A stretch of DNA of 12,804 bases. It comes from CAYZPE01 sp964626625. Lineage in GTDB: Bacteria; Patescibacteriota; Minisyncoccia; Phycocordibacterales; CAYZPE01. The notes beneath the pieces are model-generated. The model had not been told where the DNA came from. It ran no database searches and saw only the letters and a list, made by a program, of their open reading frames with translations. Below, one piece after another: positions 1 through 7,309 of this stretch (positions are counted from its first letter, which is position 1; each line of letters opens with the position of its first letter). Made by a program: the position numbers and the translations under genes. Where the stretch lies: contig CAZVFV010000017.1 of NCBI GenBank assembly GCA_964626625.1, positions 1-12,804 on the forward strand. Direction: 5' to 3'.

Positions 1-1022
1 GTTGGGTTACCAATCCCGATGTCGATGTTTGGTTTACAACAAAACTCAAAAATGAGACAGAGCTTGGTCTTGCTTTTACACATGAAGAACCTCTGACACG
101 ACTCATGAAGGAACATATCCGTTCATATAGAGACTTGCCAGTATATCCATATCAAATTCAAACAAAGTTTCGTAATGAAAGTCGAGCAAAAAGTGGACTT
201 ATGCGAGGTCGAGAGTTTCTTATGAAAGACCTCTATTCTTTTTCTAAAGATGAAGCAGAGCACTCTACTTTTTATGAAAATATAAAAAACTCATACCTTT
301 CTATTTTTAAACGAGTTGGTTTGGGTAATACAACATATGTTACCTTTGCTTCGGGAGGAAGTTTTTCAAAATACTCGCATGAATTTCAGACAGTAACATC
401 TGCCGGTGAAGATGTTATCTATGTTGATGAGAAAAAGGGGATTGCAATAAATAAAGAAGTCTATACTGATGAAGTTATTGCTGATCTTGGAGTTGATAAG
501 GACACTTTAATTGAAAAAGAATCGGTAGAGGTTGGAAATATATTTAGTCTCGGTACTCGTTTTTCAGATGCACTTGAGCTTACATATGTAAACGAAACGG
601 GCGAGAATGTTCCTGTGGTAATGGGAAGTTATGGAATCGGTCCGGGGCGCCTTATGGGCACAGTAGTTGAAGTTTTATCAGATGATAAGGGTATTGTTTG
701 GCCAAAAGAAATTGCGCCATTTACTATTCATTTGGTTCGTATAAGCGATAAAGATGGAGCTTTGAAAACAGCGGATACTTTATATAAAGAACTTATTTCA
801 AAAAATATTGAAGTATTGTATGACGACCGTGCAGAGGTGAGGGCGGGAGAAAAATTTGCTGACAGTGATTTACTTGGTATTCCTTATCGATTTGTGATGA
901 GTGACAAACTTGCAGAAGCAGGGCAGATCGAAATAAAAGAGCGTCAAAGTGGAAAAATAGAAATAATTTCTCAAAATGATCTTGGCGCATGGCTTAAACA
1001 AAATGCGCATTATGAAAAATAA
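1..1022 (+). CDS. proS: Prolyl-tRNA synthetase, 3' part (5' end outside window)
   Basis: This class II aminoacyl-tRNA synthetase charges tRNA-Pro with proline in the cytoplasm. The frame is open from position 3 to the TAA at 1020-1022 (339 codons visible), so the true start lies before the window; the ATG at 105 is internal. Visible landmarks are a THEE segment near 87-98, motif 2 with FRNE and RGREFLMKD (about 168-230), SHEF at 375-386, motif 3 GSYGIGPGR (about 624-650), and the C-terminal anticodon-binding domain starting near APFTIHLVR (about 717). Only about 47 residues separate SHEF from VEVGNIF. Bacterial ProS of the long type carries the roughly 180-residue insertion (editing) domain there, so this is the short form without it. 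The 3' end overlaps mreB by 11 nt. Identity is secure; the N-terminal part cannot be judged. Confidence 0.94.
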   Translation, partial: WVTNPDVDVWFTTKLKNETELGLAFTHEEPLTRLMKEHIRSYRDLPVYPYQIQTKFRNESRAKSGLMRGREFLMKDLYSFSKDEAEHSTFYENIKNSYLSIFKRVGLGNTTYVTFASGGSFSKYSHEFQTVTSAGEDVIYVDEKKGIAINKEVYTDEVIADLGVDKDTLIEKESVEVGNIFSLGTRFSDALELTYVNETGENVPVVMGSYGIGPGRLMGTVVEVLSDDKGIVWPKEIAPFTIHLVRISDKDGALKTADTLYKELISKNIEVLYDDRAEVRAGEKFADSDLLGIPYRFVMSDKLAEAGQIEIKERQSGKIEIISQNDLGAWLKQNAHYEK

Positions 1023-2085
1023 ATTTATTCTTTGGAAAAAAAAGATTTTTTCATGGCTTTCAAATGACATCGGAATTGATTTAGGTACGGCAAATACATT
1101 GGTGTATGTAAAAGGTAAGGGCATTATTATTAATGAACCTTCGGTTGTTGCTGTGAATCAAAAAACAGGTCAGGTAGTTGCAGTTGGAACACAAGCAAAG
1201 GCAATGCTTGGTCGAACGCCAGCTCATATTGTGCCAGTACGTCCTATTGTTGATGGGGTTATTTCTGATTTCGAAGTGACTGAAGAAATGATTTCGTATT
1301 TGTTAAATAAAGCACAAAAGGATTCAAAGAAATTTTTAGGTCCTCGGGTTGTGGTCGGAGTTCCTTCTGGAATAACTAATGTTGAAATACGAGCTGTGCG
1401 GGATGCAACGCGCAATGCAGGTGCGCGTGAAGTTCATATTGTTGAAGAGCCAATGGCTGCGGCTATCGGTATTAGACTTCCTGTTCATGATCCAGTTGGT
1501 TCAATGATTATAGACATTGGTGGCGGTACAACAGATGTTGCGGTGATTTCCTTGAGTGGAGTTGTCCGTTCAAAAAATATCCGTGTTGCTGGAGATAAGC
1601 TTGATACTGATATTGTTTCATATATTCGAAATGAATTTAAAATTCTTATCGGAGAAAAAACTGCTGAAAATATTAAAATAGCTATTGGTAGTGTGTATCC
1701 TGAAGGTGAGCCACTCGAAGCAACCATTAAAGGCAGAGACCTTATTACAGGACTTCCTCGTGAAGTTGTTATAACAGATGCTGATATTCGAGAAGCTATT
1801 TCTCACTCTATTGATACGATAATCGAATCAACCCGCGAAGTTCTTGAAACAACGCCACCTGAAATCCTCTCTGACATTATGCATCGAGGTATATATATAA
1901 CTGGTGGAGGAGCTCTTATAAAAGGTCTGGCATCACTCTTTGAAGAATTTATTAAGATCCCTGTGTATATTGCTCAAGAACCTCTCACAGCTGTTGCTCG
2001 AGGTACAGGGATCATATTAGAGGACATAGAGAAGTTTAAAGATGTACTTATAGCAAACGAAGATGAATTACGGCTTGAAAAGTAG
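1012..2085 (+). CDS. mreB: Rod shape-determining protein MreB (actin-like)
   Basis: This is a bacterial actin homologue that forms membrane-associated filaments and positions the elongation peptidoglycan machinery. The 357-residue product has the usual family length. Seen in order: a basic, hydrophobic N-terminal stretch (residues 1-18, MKNKFILWKK...) likely to act as a membrane-binding helix, phosphate-1 motif DLGTAN (23-28), VEEP (144-147) with a likely catalytic Glu, phosphate-2 motif DIGGGTTD (168-175), and adenosine motif TGGGALIKG (297-305). I chose the ATG at 1012, overlapping the proS end by 11 nt, because the conserved part begins shortly after it; ATGs at 976 and 1003 are in frame but add an atypical leader. 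No clear Shine-Dalgarno site is visible, which suggests coupling to proS translation. The TAG stop lies inside mreC. Confidence 0.96.
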   Translation: MKNKFILWKKKIFSWLSNDIGIDLGTANTLVYVKGKGIIINEPSVVAVNQKTGQVVAVGTQAKAMLGRTPAHIVPVRPIVDGVISDFEVTEEMISYLLNKAQKDSKKFLGPRVVVGVPSGITNVEIRAVRDATRNAGAREVHIVEEPMAAAIGIRLPVHDPVGSMIIDIGGGTTDVAVISLSGVVRSKNIRVAGDKLDTDIVSYIRNEFKILIGEKTAENIKIAIGSVYPEGEPLEATIKGRDLITGLPREVVITDADIREAISHSIDTIIESTREVLETTPPEILSDIMHRGIYITGGGALIKGLASLFEEFIKIPVYIAQEPLTAVARGTGIILEDIEKFKDVLIANEDELRLEK

Positions 2086-2854
2086 ACAATCTGGCAGAAA
2101 TATATTTACTGTTTTTTTAAAAGCAGGTTTTTTGGTTTTATTTTTTATTTTAATTTCTTTACTTATTCCTTCTCTTCTTCCAGAACAACTTTTTACAGTT
2201 GTAACACCTGTTTGGAATGTTGGGCAAACACTCACCTCTGAAGTTGTTTCAAATACAGGGCTTTTAAGATCGAAGAAATCACTTATTATTGAAAATCAAA
2301 CACTGCGAAATACTTTGTATGAAAATAAAGTTAAGCAAATTGCTCTGCAAACTTTACAAGAAGAAAATGAGTCTTTAAAAGAATATTTAGGACATAGTTC
2401 ACTTGAAGCTTCTATTTTAGCGGGGGTTCTTGCTTCTCCACCACGCATAGCCTACGACACTCTGATTATAGACTCAGGAATCGAAGAAGGTATCCGTGAA
2501 GGAGATGTTGTTTTTGGGTATGACACAATTGCATTAGGTACGGTCATTGAAGTATTTGACCATCAGGCAAAAGTTGAGTTGTATTCATCTCCGGGTAAAA
2601 AAACACCAGCTTTTATTTCTCGCACAGGTGCGAGTGTTGAGCTTATTGGTCGTGGAGGAGGGGACTTTGAAGCGCTTTTACCAAAAGAAATCTCAATTGT
2701 TGAGGGGGATATTTTTGTGACTGCAGGGGTCTCAGGTTTTGTATTAGCTGAAGCTCAGGTTGTTGATTCAAAGCCAACAGATTCTTTCAGGGAAGTACTT
2801 GCAAAAAATTCACTCAATATGGGTGAGTTGAGGTGGGTAACTATTAAACGATAA
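2063..2854 (+). CDS. mreC: Rod shape-determining protein MreC
   Basis: MreC is a bitopic membrane protein whose extracytoplasmic domain links MreB to the PBP2/RodA synthase. The 263-residue product has a short basic N-terminus, one membrane segment (about residues 17-39), a likely coiled coil (about 66-110, Glu/Leu-rich), then a beta-rich domain with the characteristic YDTLIIDSG (131-139), GDVVF (147-151) and LGTVIEV (158-164) blocks typical of MreC repeats. It starts 23 nt inside the end of mreB, with only a weak GAAG upstream, so it is probably translated by coupling. Its TAA shares one base with the ATG of the next gene. Length and layout match the family, and its position directly after mreB supports the assignment. 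Confidence 0.92.
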   Translation: MNYGLKSRQSGRNIFTVFLKAGFLVLFFILISLLIPSLLPEQLFTVVTPVWNVGQTLTSEVVSNTGLLRSKKSLIIENQTLRNTLYENKVKQIALQTLQEENESLKEYLGHSSLEASILAGVLASPPRIAYDTLIIDSGIEEGIREGDVVFGYDTIALGTVIEVFDHQAKVELYSSPGKKTPAFISRTGASVELIGRGGGDFEALLPKEISIVEGDIFVTAGVSGFVLAEAQVVDSKPTDSFREVLAKNSLNMGELRWVTIKR

Positions 2855-3117
2855 TGAAGTCTCTGTATGTCCATGGGGTTATATTATTTTCTTTTCTCTT
2901 CCTACCTTGGTGGTTTACCATAATTTGTGTATCTGTTGGTTTTTTAATACAAGAGAATTTTTATGGAGGTATACTTTGGGCAGGACTGTATGACGTCTTA
3001 TATGGAACAGATATGTATAGTTTTTTTAATTTTTTTAACTCGTATCTCTTCGCCTCTTTTTTGATTTTTATTTTTATGACGTATATGCGACCACGGCTTA
3101 GATTTTACTCAGCCTAA
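2854..3117 (+). CDS. mreD: Short MreD-like membrane protein
   Basis: This 87-residue hydrophobic protein occupies the mreD slot between mreC and the PBP2 gene. Hydrophobic stretches at about residues 6-20, 21-34, 36-50 and 58-76 suggest three or four membrane segments, ending in a basic tail (RPRLRF). A GGILWAGLYDVLYG segment (38-51) resembles the glycine-rich G-x-x-D core found in MreD. Typical MreD proteins have about 160 residues, so this one is roughly half size. It overlaps mreC by one base (TAATG), which implies translational coupling. MreD is a membrane partner of MreC in the elongasome. The assignment rests mainly on position and general character; an unrelated small membrane protein in the same slot cannot be excluded. 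Confidence 0.62.
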   Translation: MKSLYVHGVILFSFLFLPWWFTIICVSVGFLIQENFYGGILWAGLYDVLYGTDMYSFFNFFNSYLFASFLIFIFMTYMRPRLRFYSA

Positions 3118-3132
3118 ATATTTTCATACAAT
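3104..3132 (+). promoter_or_regulatory. Candidate promoter for the PBP2 gene (leaderless)
   Basis: TTTACT (3104-3109), a 17-bp spacer, and TACAAT (3127-3132) fit a sigma70-type promoter. The predicted +1, seven positions after the last -10 base, falls exactly on the A of the PBP2 ATG at 3139, so the transcript would be leaderless. Its -35 half lies inside the end of the mreD-like gene. This is inferred from motifs only. Confidence 0.5.
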
Positions 3133-3138
3133 AAGGTC

Positions 3139-4830
3139 ATGTCCCTCTTCAGAAGAAAGAAAAAGCTTATTCAAGAGGATATTTATCCAGATGAGGTTTT
3201 TCTTGATTCAAGTAATTTACCTCATTTTGATCAAGATCAGTTTGAAGGGAGAATAGAAAAACCCATTTCTTTTTTTTCTGTTATGTCTGTTGGTTTTATT
3301 TTTATTCTTGTTTCTATTATATTTACAGGTAAGTTGTGGAACCTTCAAATAAAGGATGGTGAAGCCTTTGCACTTCGGAGTGAAAATAATCGATTACGAC
3401 ACACATTAGTTTTTGCTGAAAGAGGAGTTGTGTTTGATAGAAATGAAGTCCCTCTTATTTGGAATGAAATTCATGAAGAAAATTCAGAATTTTCTTTACG
3501 AGCTTACATACCCAAGTCAGGTTTTGCTCATGTACTAGGATATTTAAAATATCCATCAAAAGATTCTTCTGGTTTTTATTATAAAACTGAATTTACTGGT
3601 ATTGAAGGTGTTGAAAAATATTATGATCATGTACTCGCCGGCACAAACGGTCTCAAAATCACTGAAACAGATGCACTTTCTAATGTGACATCTGAGAGTG
3701 TAATTGAACGTCCTCAGGATGGAAAAAATCTATCACTTTCAATTGACGCACGTATTCAGGAAAAAATGTATGAGGAAATTTATAAACTTGCACACAGAGT
3801 TGGTTTTCAGGGTGGTGCAGGGGTAATTATGAATATTCATGACGGAACACTTCTTGCTGCGACTAGTTATCCTGAATACAGTTCTGCTGTTATGTCAAAA
3901 GGTGAAGATACTAAACAGATTTCAAGTCTTCTTTCAGATAAGCAAAATCCATTTTTAAATCGTGTTACATTGGGTTTGTATACTCCGGGTTCTATAGTTA
4001 AGCCTTTTGTTGCTATGGGTGCTCTAGCTGAGGGTATTATAAGTCCCTCAAAACAAATTTTAAGTACAGGTTCTATTTCTTTACCTAATCCTTTTTTTCC
4101 AGGAAAATTTTCAGTTTTTAGAGACTGGAAAGCTCATGGTTGGGTAGATATGAGAAAGGCTCTGGCGGTTTCTTCTGATGTGTATTTCTATGCTGTTGGA
4201 GGTGGCTTTGAAGATCAGCAAGGTTTGGGTATTTCTAATATTGAAAAGTACATGCGTATTTTTGGTTTTGGAAAATCTACAGGTATTGATATTGGTAATG
4301 AAGCTGTAGGGACTATTCCAAATCCAGAATGGAAAAAAGAAAACTTTGATGGAGATATCTGGAGGATTGGAGATACTTACAATACTTCGATAGGTCAGTA
4401 TGGATTTCAAGTTACTCCAATTCAGGCAGTAAAGGCAACTGCTTCTCTTGCAAATGAGGGGATGCTTATAGAGCCATCTATCATTCTTGATAGGCAGAAT
4501 ATTCAAAAAGGAGAAGTTCTACCTTTTGAAAATAATAGTTGGTTTAAGATTATTAACGAGGGCATGAGACAGACTGTTTTAGAAGGAACAGCTAGAGGTC
4601 TTAATATCGCTGGCCTTGAAGTTGCTGGGAAGACAGGTACGGCTGAATTGGGCGCACTGAAGCAGTTTGTAAACTCGTGGGTTATAGGTTTTTTCCCGTA
4701 TAAGGATCCTGAGTATGCCTTTGTAATTATGATGGAGAAAGGTCCTCATGATAATTTAATCGGTGCAACATATGTTGGAAATCAAGTATTAAACTGGATG
4801 GTTGCTCATACTCCAGAATACACAAAATAA
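3139..4830 (+). CDS. mrdA: PBP2-type peptidoglycan D,D-transpeptidase
   Basis: This is a class B penicillin-binding protein that cross-links peptidoglycan during elongation. The 563-residue product has a basic cytoplasmic N-terminus, one membrane segment (about residues 45-63), a reduced pedestal with RGVVFDRN (95-102) and HVLGYL (131-136), then the transpeptidase domain. Active-site motifs are complete: SIVK (S285, K288), SSD (345-347) and KTG (498-500). SxD rather than SxN is what E. coli PBP2 also has, as I recall, and with the mre context this supports PBP2 over PBP3. Only about 35 residues separate the RG motif from HVLGYL; in E. coli PBP2 this stretch is about three times longer, so the pedestal head seems to be missing. 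It starts 21 nt after the mreD-like gene. The AAGG before the ATG is too close to be a normal ribosome-binding site. Confidence 0.93.
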   Translation: MSLFRRKKKLIQEDIYPDEVFLDSSNLPHFDQDQFEGRIEKPISFFSVMSVGFIFILVSIIFTGKLWNLQIKDGEAFALRSENNRLRHTLVFAERGVVFDRNEVPLIWNEIHEENSEFSLRAYIPKSGFAHVLGYLKYPSKDSSGFYYKTEFTGIEGVEKYYDHVLAGTNGLKITETDALSNVTSESVIERPQDGKNLSLSIDARIQEKMYEEIYKLAHRVGFQGGAGVIMNIHDGTLLAATSYPEYSSAVMSKGEDTKQISSLLSDKQNPFLNRVTLGLYTPGSIVKPFVAMGALAEGIISPSKQILSTGSISLPNPFFPGKFSVFRDWKAHGWVDMRKALAVSSDVYFYAVGGGFEDQQGLGISNIEKYMRIFGFGKSTGIDIGNEAVGTIPNPEWKKENFDGDIWRIGDTYNTSIGQYGFQVTPIQAVKATASLANEGMLIEPSIILDRQNIQKGEVLPFENNSWFKIINEGMRQTVLEGTARGLNIAGLEVAGKTGTAELGALKQFVNSWVIGFFPYKDPEYAFVIMMEKGPHDNLIGATYVGNQVLNWMVAHTPEYTK

Positions 4831-4834
4831 CAAT

Positions 4835-4862
4835 TTGACTTATATCTCAAAACGTCTACAAT
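4835..4862 (+). promoter_or_regulatory. Candidate sigma70-type promoter for greA
   Basis: TTGACT (4835-4840), a 16-bp spacer and TACAAT (4857-4862) give five of six matches at each hexamer to the housekeeping consensus. It starts just after the PBP2 stop. Transcription would begin near 4869 and leave a leader of about 25 nt with no Shine-Dalgarno site before the greA ATG at 4894. This is the best promoter by consensus in the window. Confidence 0.65.
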
Positions 4863-4893
4863 AGTCATCTAATATTCCTTAAATATATAAAAA

Positions 4894-5361
4894 ATGCCAG
4901 AAGATACAGAGTTTTTAACTCAAGAAAAATATAATCAAATCTTGGCTGAGTTAGAAGATTTGAAACATACTAAGCGTAAGGAGGTTGCTGAGCAACTTGA
5001 ATATGCAAAGTCTCTCGGAGATCTTTCTGAGAACGCTGAATATCATGAAGCTCGTGATATGCAAGCAAATATAGAAGACAGGATTAATCATCTTGAATCG
5101 CTTCTTAAATCTGCTGTTATTATTTCTTCTCATACGACTAATGTTGTTGCTGTTGGTTCAGTTGTAACTGTTCAGAAAGAAGGAGAAAAAGAAACAAGAG
5201 AGTACACTCTTGTTGGGTCTGAAGAGGCTGATATGAGTTCTGGTAAAATATCTATTCGTTCTCCATTTGGCGAGGCGTCTATTGGTAAGAAAAAAGGAGA
5301 AAGTTTTTCTTTTAAAACTCCTGGAGGTCTTGTGATGTATAAAATTACAAAAATTGCTTAA
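4894..5361 (+). CDS. greA: Transcription elongation factor GreA
   Basis: GreA binds the secondary channel of RNA polymerase and stimulates cleavage of the backtracked RNA 3' end, rescuing stalled complexes. The 155-residue protein matches the usual length of about 158. The N-terminal coiled-coil domain covers about residues 6-76 and carries the tip motif GDLSENAEYHEA (42-53), with the acidic residues D43 and E46 that coordinate the catalytic metal. The C-terminal FKBP-like domain follows (about 85-155, with IRSPFGEASIGKKKGE near 122-137). The start ATG is preceded by an A-rich leader and a good promoter, and lysS follows after 36 nt. No terminator is seen between greA and lysS, so read-through into lysS is likely in addition to the lysS promoter. 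Confidence 0.97.
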   Translation: MPEDTEFLTQEKYNQILAELEDLKHTKRKEVAEQLEYAKSLGDLSENAEYHEARDMQANIEDRINHLESLLKSAVIISSHTTNVVAVGSVVTVQKEGEKETREYTLVGSEEADMSSGKISIRSPFGEASIGKKKGESFSFKTPGGLVMYKITKIA

Positions 5362-5362
5362 T

Positions 5363-5391
5363 TTGCGTGTTCGGTAATCCTCCCGTACACT
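5363..5391 (+). promoter_or_regulatory. Candidate promoter for lysS (leaderless)
   Basis: TTGCGT (5363-5368), a 17-bp spacer and TACACT (5386-5391) form a modest sigma70-type promoter. As for the PBP2 gene, the predicted +1 is seven positions after the -10 hexamer and coincides with the A of the lysS ATG at 5398. No Shine-Dalgarno site precedes that ATG. The -35 match alone is weak; the shared geometry with 3104-3132 raises the likelihood. Confidence 0.5.
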
Positions 5392-5397
5392 TGAAGT

Positions 5398-6870
5398 ATG
5401 TCTATACGTCCTGATTTGCGAGAAAACAGACTCGCTAAACTACAAAAAATTATTGACGCTGGTTTCGATCCTTTTCCTGTTGAATCTAAACAGGATTATA
5501 CTCTTGTAAAAGTTGTTGAAGACTTTGAAGAACTCTCTTCGAAACAAGAGGTGCTACATCTCACAGGTAGAATTATGGCAATACGTCCTCAGGGTGGTCT
5601 TGTCTTTTTTAACATATTTGACGGGACAGGCTCACTACAGGTAGTTTTGAAAAAAGAAGATGTTAATGAAAAATGTTTCGATCTTTTTATTGAAGCCGTA
5701 GATATTGGGGATATTGTCGAAGTTAAGGGTATTTTATTTATAACAAAAAGAGGTGAAAAAAGTATTTCTGCTCAAGATTGGATAATGCTCACAAAAAGCC
5801 TCCTACCACTTCCAGAAAAGTGGCACGGTCTTCAAGATGTTGAAGAGCGTTTCCGTAAACGCTACCTTGATACGTTAATGAGTGAGGAAGTAAGGTCTCG
5901 CTTTATTTCACGATCGCTTATTATTCGTGAAATTCGTAATTTTCTTGATGATGAAGGGTTTCTTGAGGTTGAGACTCCTGTACTCCAACATCAAGCAGGA
6001 GGTGCATCTGCAGAGCCTTTTAAGACACATCATAATGCGCTCGATATAGATCTTTATTTGCGTATTGCACCAGAGCTTTATTTGAAGCGTTTGCTTATAG
6101 GAGGATTTCCAAAGGTCTATGAAATCGGAAGAAATTTTCGTAACGAAGGAATTGATGTTACTCATAATCCTGAGTTTACAATGCTTGAGTATTATGAAAG
6201 TTGGAGTAATGCAACAAAACAAAAAGATTTTGTTGAGAAGTTATTAAAAAATCTAGTTAAAAAACTTCATAAGTCTTCATCTTTTGAATACAAGGGTGAG
6301 AAAATTGATTTCTCAAAAAAGATAAAAACTGTTTCATATCTTGATTTACTTAGACAGCATGCTTTAGTTCCAAATCCGAATGAAGCAAATCGTGATGAAT
6401 GGGAACTTAAAGCAAAGCAATTAGGTGTCACTGTTTCTCCAAGTGATCCAGCTCATACAATAATGGATGCAGTGTATAAAAAAGTATGTCGTCCTAAATT
6501 GATTCAACCAACCTATATCATTGACTATCCGGTTGATTATCTTCCTCTTGCAAAAAAGAATGCTAAAAACCCGGCTGTAGTTGATGCCTTTCAGCTTGTC
6601 ATCTGTGGTGTTGAAATAGTAAAGGCTTTTTCAGAACTCAATGATCCACTTGATCAAGCACAAAGATTTGAAAATCAAGGTAAAAATAAAGAAGCAGGAG
6701 ACAAAGAGGCTCAAGTAATGAACGATGAATTTGTTGAAGCACTTGAATATGGAATGCCACCAGCAGGAGGAGTGGGTATTGGAATTGACCGCCTTGTAAT
6801 GCTCCTTACTGACACACAAAATATTCGAGAGGTAATTTTGTTTCCAACACTGAGACCTAAGCAGAAGTAA
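5398..6870 (+). CDS. lysS: Lysyl-tRNA synthetase, class II
   Basis: LysS attaches lysine to tRNA-Lys using ATP in the cytoplasm. The 490-residue product has the normal class II LysRS layout: an N-terminal OB-fold anticodon-binding domain (about residues 53-130, with LTGRIMAIRPQGG and FNIFDGTGSLQVV), motif 1 around 171-196 ending in EVETPVLQ, motif 2 with YEIGRNFRNEG followed by THNPEFTMLEYY (about 241-266), and motif 3 GGVGIGIDRLVMLL (457-470). The FRNEGID...HNPEF signature distinguishes it from AspRS and AsnRS. It begins 36 nt after greA with its own candidate promoter and ends 61 nt before a strong hairpin terminator. Nothing is missing or broken. Confidence 0.97.
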   Translation: MSIRPDLRENRLAKLQKIIDAGFDPFPVESKQDYTLVKVVEDFEELSSKQEVLHLTGRIMAIRPQGGLVFFNIFDGTGSLQVVLKKEDVNEKCFDLFIEAVDIGDIVEVKGILFITKRGEKSISAQDWIMLTKSLLPLPEKWHGLQDVEERFRKRYLDTLMSEEVRSRFISRSLIIREIRNFLDDEGFLEVETPVLQHQAGGASAEPFKTHHNALDIDLYLRIAPELYLKRLLIGGFPKVYEIGRNFRNEGIDVTHNPEFTMLEYYESWSNATKQKDFVEKLLKNLVKKLHKSSSFEYKGEKIDFSKKIKTVSYLDLLRQHALVPNPNEANRDEWELKAKQLGVTVSPSDPAHTIMDAVYKKVCRPKLIQPTYIIDYPVDYLPLAKKNAKNPAVVDAFQLVICGVEIVKAFSELNDPLDQAQRFENQGKNKEAGDKEAQVMNDEFVEALEYGMPPAGGVGIGIDRLVMLLTDTQNIREVILFPTLRPKQK

Positions 6871-6872
6871 AA

Positions 6873-6930
6873 AATAGAAGATAGGATTTAAGAGGTAGAA
6901 GTTAGAAGTCAAAATATAGAATTTAGAATT
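6873..6930 (+). repeat. Degenerate TAGAA/TTAGAAG tract downstream of lysS
   Basis: The 58 bases after the lysS stop are a non-coding purine-rich tract built of imperfect units: TAGAAG, TAGGA, TAGAAG, TTAGAAG, TAGAAT, TTAGAAT. The spacing is about 7-14 bp and irregular, so this is a decayed minisatellite-like tract rather than a clean tandem array. It lies directly before the terminator hairpin. Function is unknown. Confidence 0.4.
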
Positions 6931-6931
6931 A

Positions 6932-6970
6932 AAAAAGTCTCGGTTGCGCTTCGTGCAACCGAGACTTTTT
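6932..6970. terminator. Bidirectional rho-independent terminator (lysS / small minus-strand gene)
   Basis: A perfect 11-bp stem, GTCTCGGTTGC (6937-6947) with GCAACCGAGAC (6955-6965), has a 7-nt loop and is flanked by A5-6 on the left and T5 on the right. It therefore ends transcription in both directions: from lysS on the plus strand and from the convergent gene at 6977-7201 on the minus strand. Confidence 0.88.
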
Positions 6971-6976
6971 GCATAT

Positions 6977-7201
6977 CTATCTCTTAGATCTTTGAAACCA
7001 ATCTTCGACGTTTCGTGCAAACTGTCTGTTTTTTTCAGGAGAAGTCATGAATTCCTGTGCGAGACTTTTTGTTTCGCGAACTTCTAGGCTGATTTTCTCT
7101 CCCGAGTCAGCAACTCGTCCAATTTGAACACCAAGAAAAAAGAGGGCGGAAACTAAAAGAAGTAATAAAATAGCAAAAATAGATTTCCAGAAGTTAGGCA
7201 T
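6977..7201 (-). CDS. Small single-pass membrane protein, unknown function
   Basis: The product has 74 residues. After MPNFWKS comes one strongly hydrophobic segment (about residues 8-26, AILLLLLVSALFFLG), then a charged tail of about 45 residues (ETKSLAQEF, EDWFQRSKR) predicted to be helical. I do not recognise the family. The start is well supported: AGGAG at 7208-7212 lies 6 nt before the ATG on the minus strand, and a candidate promoter is at 7237-7265. The TAG stop is just before the shared terminator at 6932-6970. The gene is convergent with lysS and seems to be transcribed alone, because a separate terminator lies upstream of it at 7251-7274. It could be a small envelope or membrane-complex component, but the sequence gives no specific function. 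Confidence 0.72.
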   Translation of the reverse strand: MPNFWKSIFAILLLLLVSALFFLGVQIGRVADSGEKISLEVRETKSLAQEFMTSPEKNRQFARNVEDWFQRSKR

Positions 7202-7236
7202 GCTGTACTCCTGTAAGAGGTGACTGTTCTGTTTTT

Positions 7237-7265
7237 ATTATCTCACATTTAAAAAACCCAACCAA
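7237..7265 (-). promoter_or_regulatory. Candidate promoter for the small membrane protein gene
   Basis: On the minus strand TTGGTT (7265-7260), a 17-bp spacer and GATAAT (7242-7237) precede the gene at 7201. The -35 hexamer falls inside the terminator stem of the upstream gene. The -10 match is five of six; the -35 match is weak. Confidence 0.33.
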
Positions 7266-7274
7266 GTCGGTCGG
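7251..7274 (-). terminator. Rho-independent terminator after the 67-residue gene
   Basis: Read on the minus strand, CCGACC and GGTTGG (plus positions 7269-7274 and 7258-7263) form a 6-bp stem with one G-T wobble and a 5-nt loop, followed by a G and six Ts. It lies about 35 nt beyond the stop of the minus-strand gene at 7310-7513. The stem is short but the T tract is good. Confidence 0.62.
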
Positions 7275-7309
7275 ATTTGCTTGTTATAAAGAGATTGGTA
7301 GGTAGCTGC

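Noticed and set aside
105..107. ATG at 105 as the proS start
   Set aside because: Clear ProS sequence (VTNPDVDVWFTTKL, THEE) continues upstream in frame to the window edge.
976..1011. Longer mreB beginning at the ATG at 976
   Set aside because: The additional residues lie inside proS, are not MreB-like, and the ATG at 1012 gives the expected amphipathic N-terminus.
4111..4506. Minus-strand open frame of 131 codons inside the PBP2 gene
   Set aside because: It lies antisense to the conserved transpeptidase domain and its translation shows no coherent features; it is a by-product of the codon use of the real gene.
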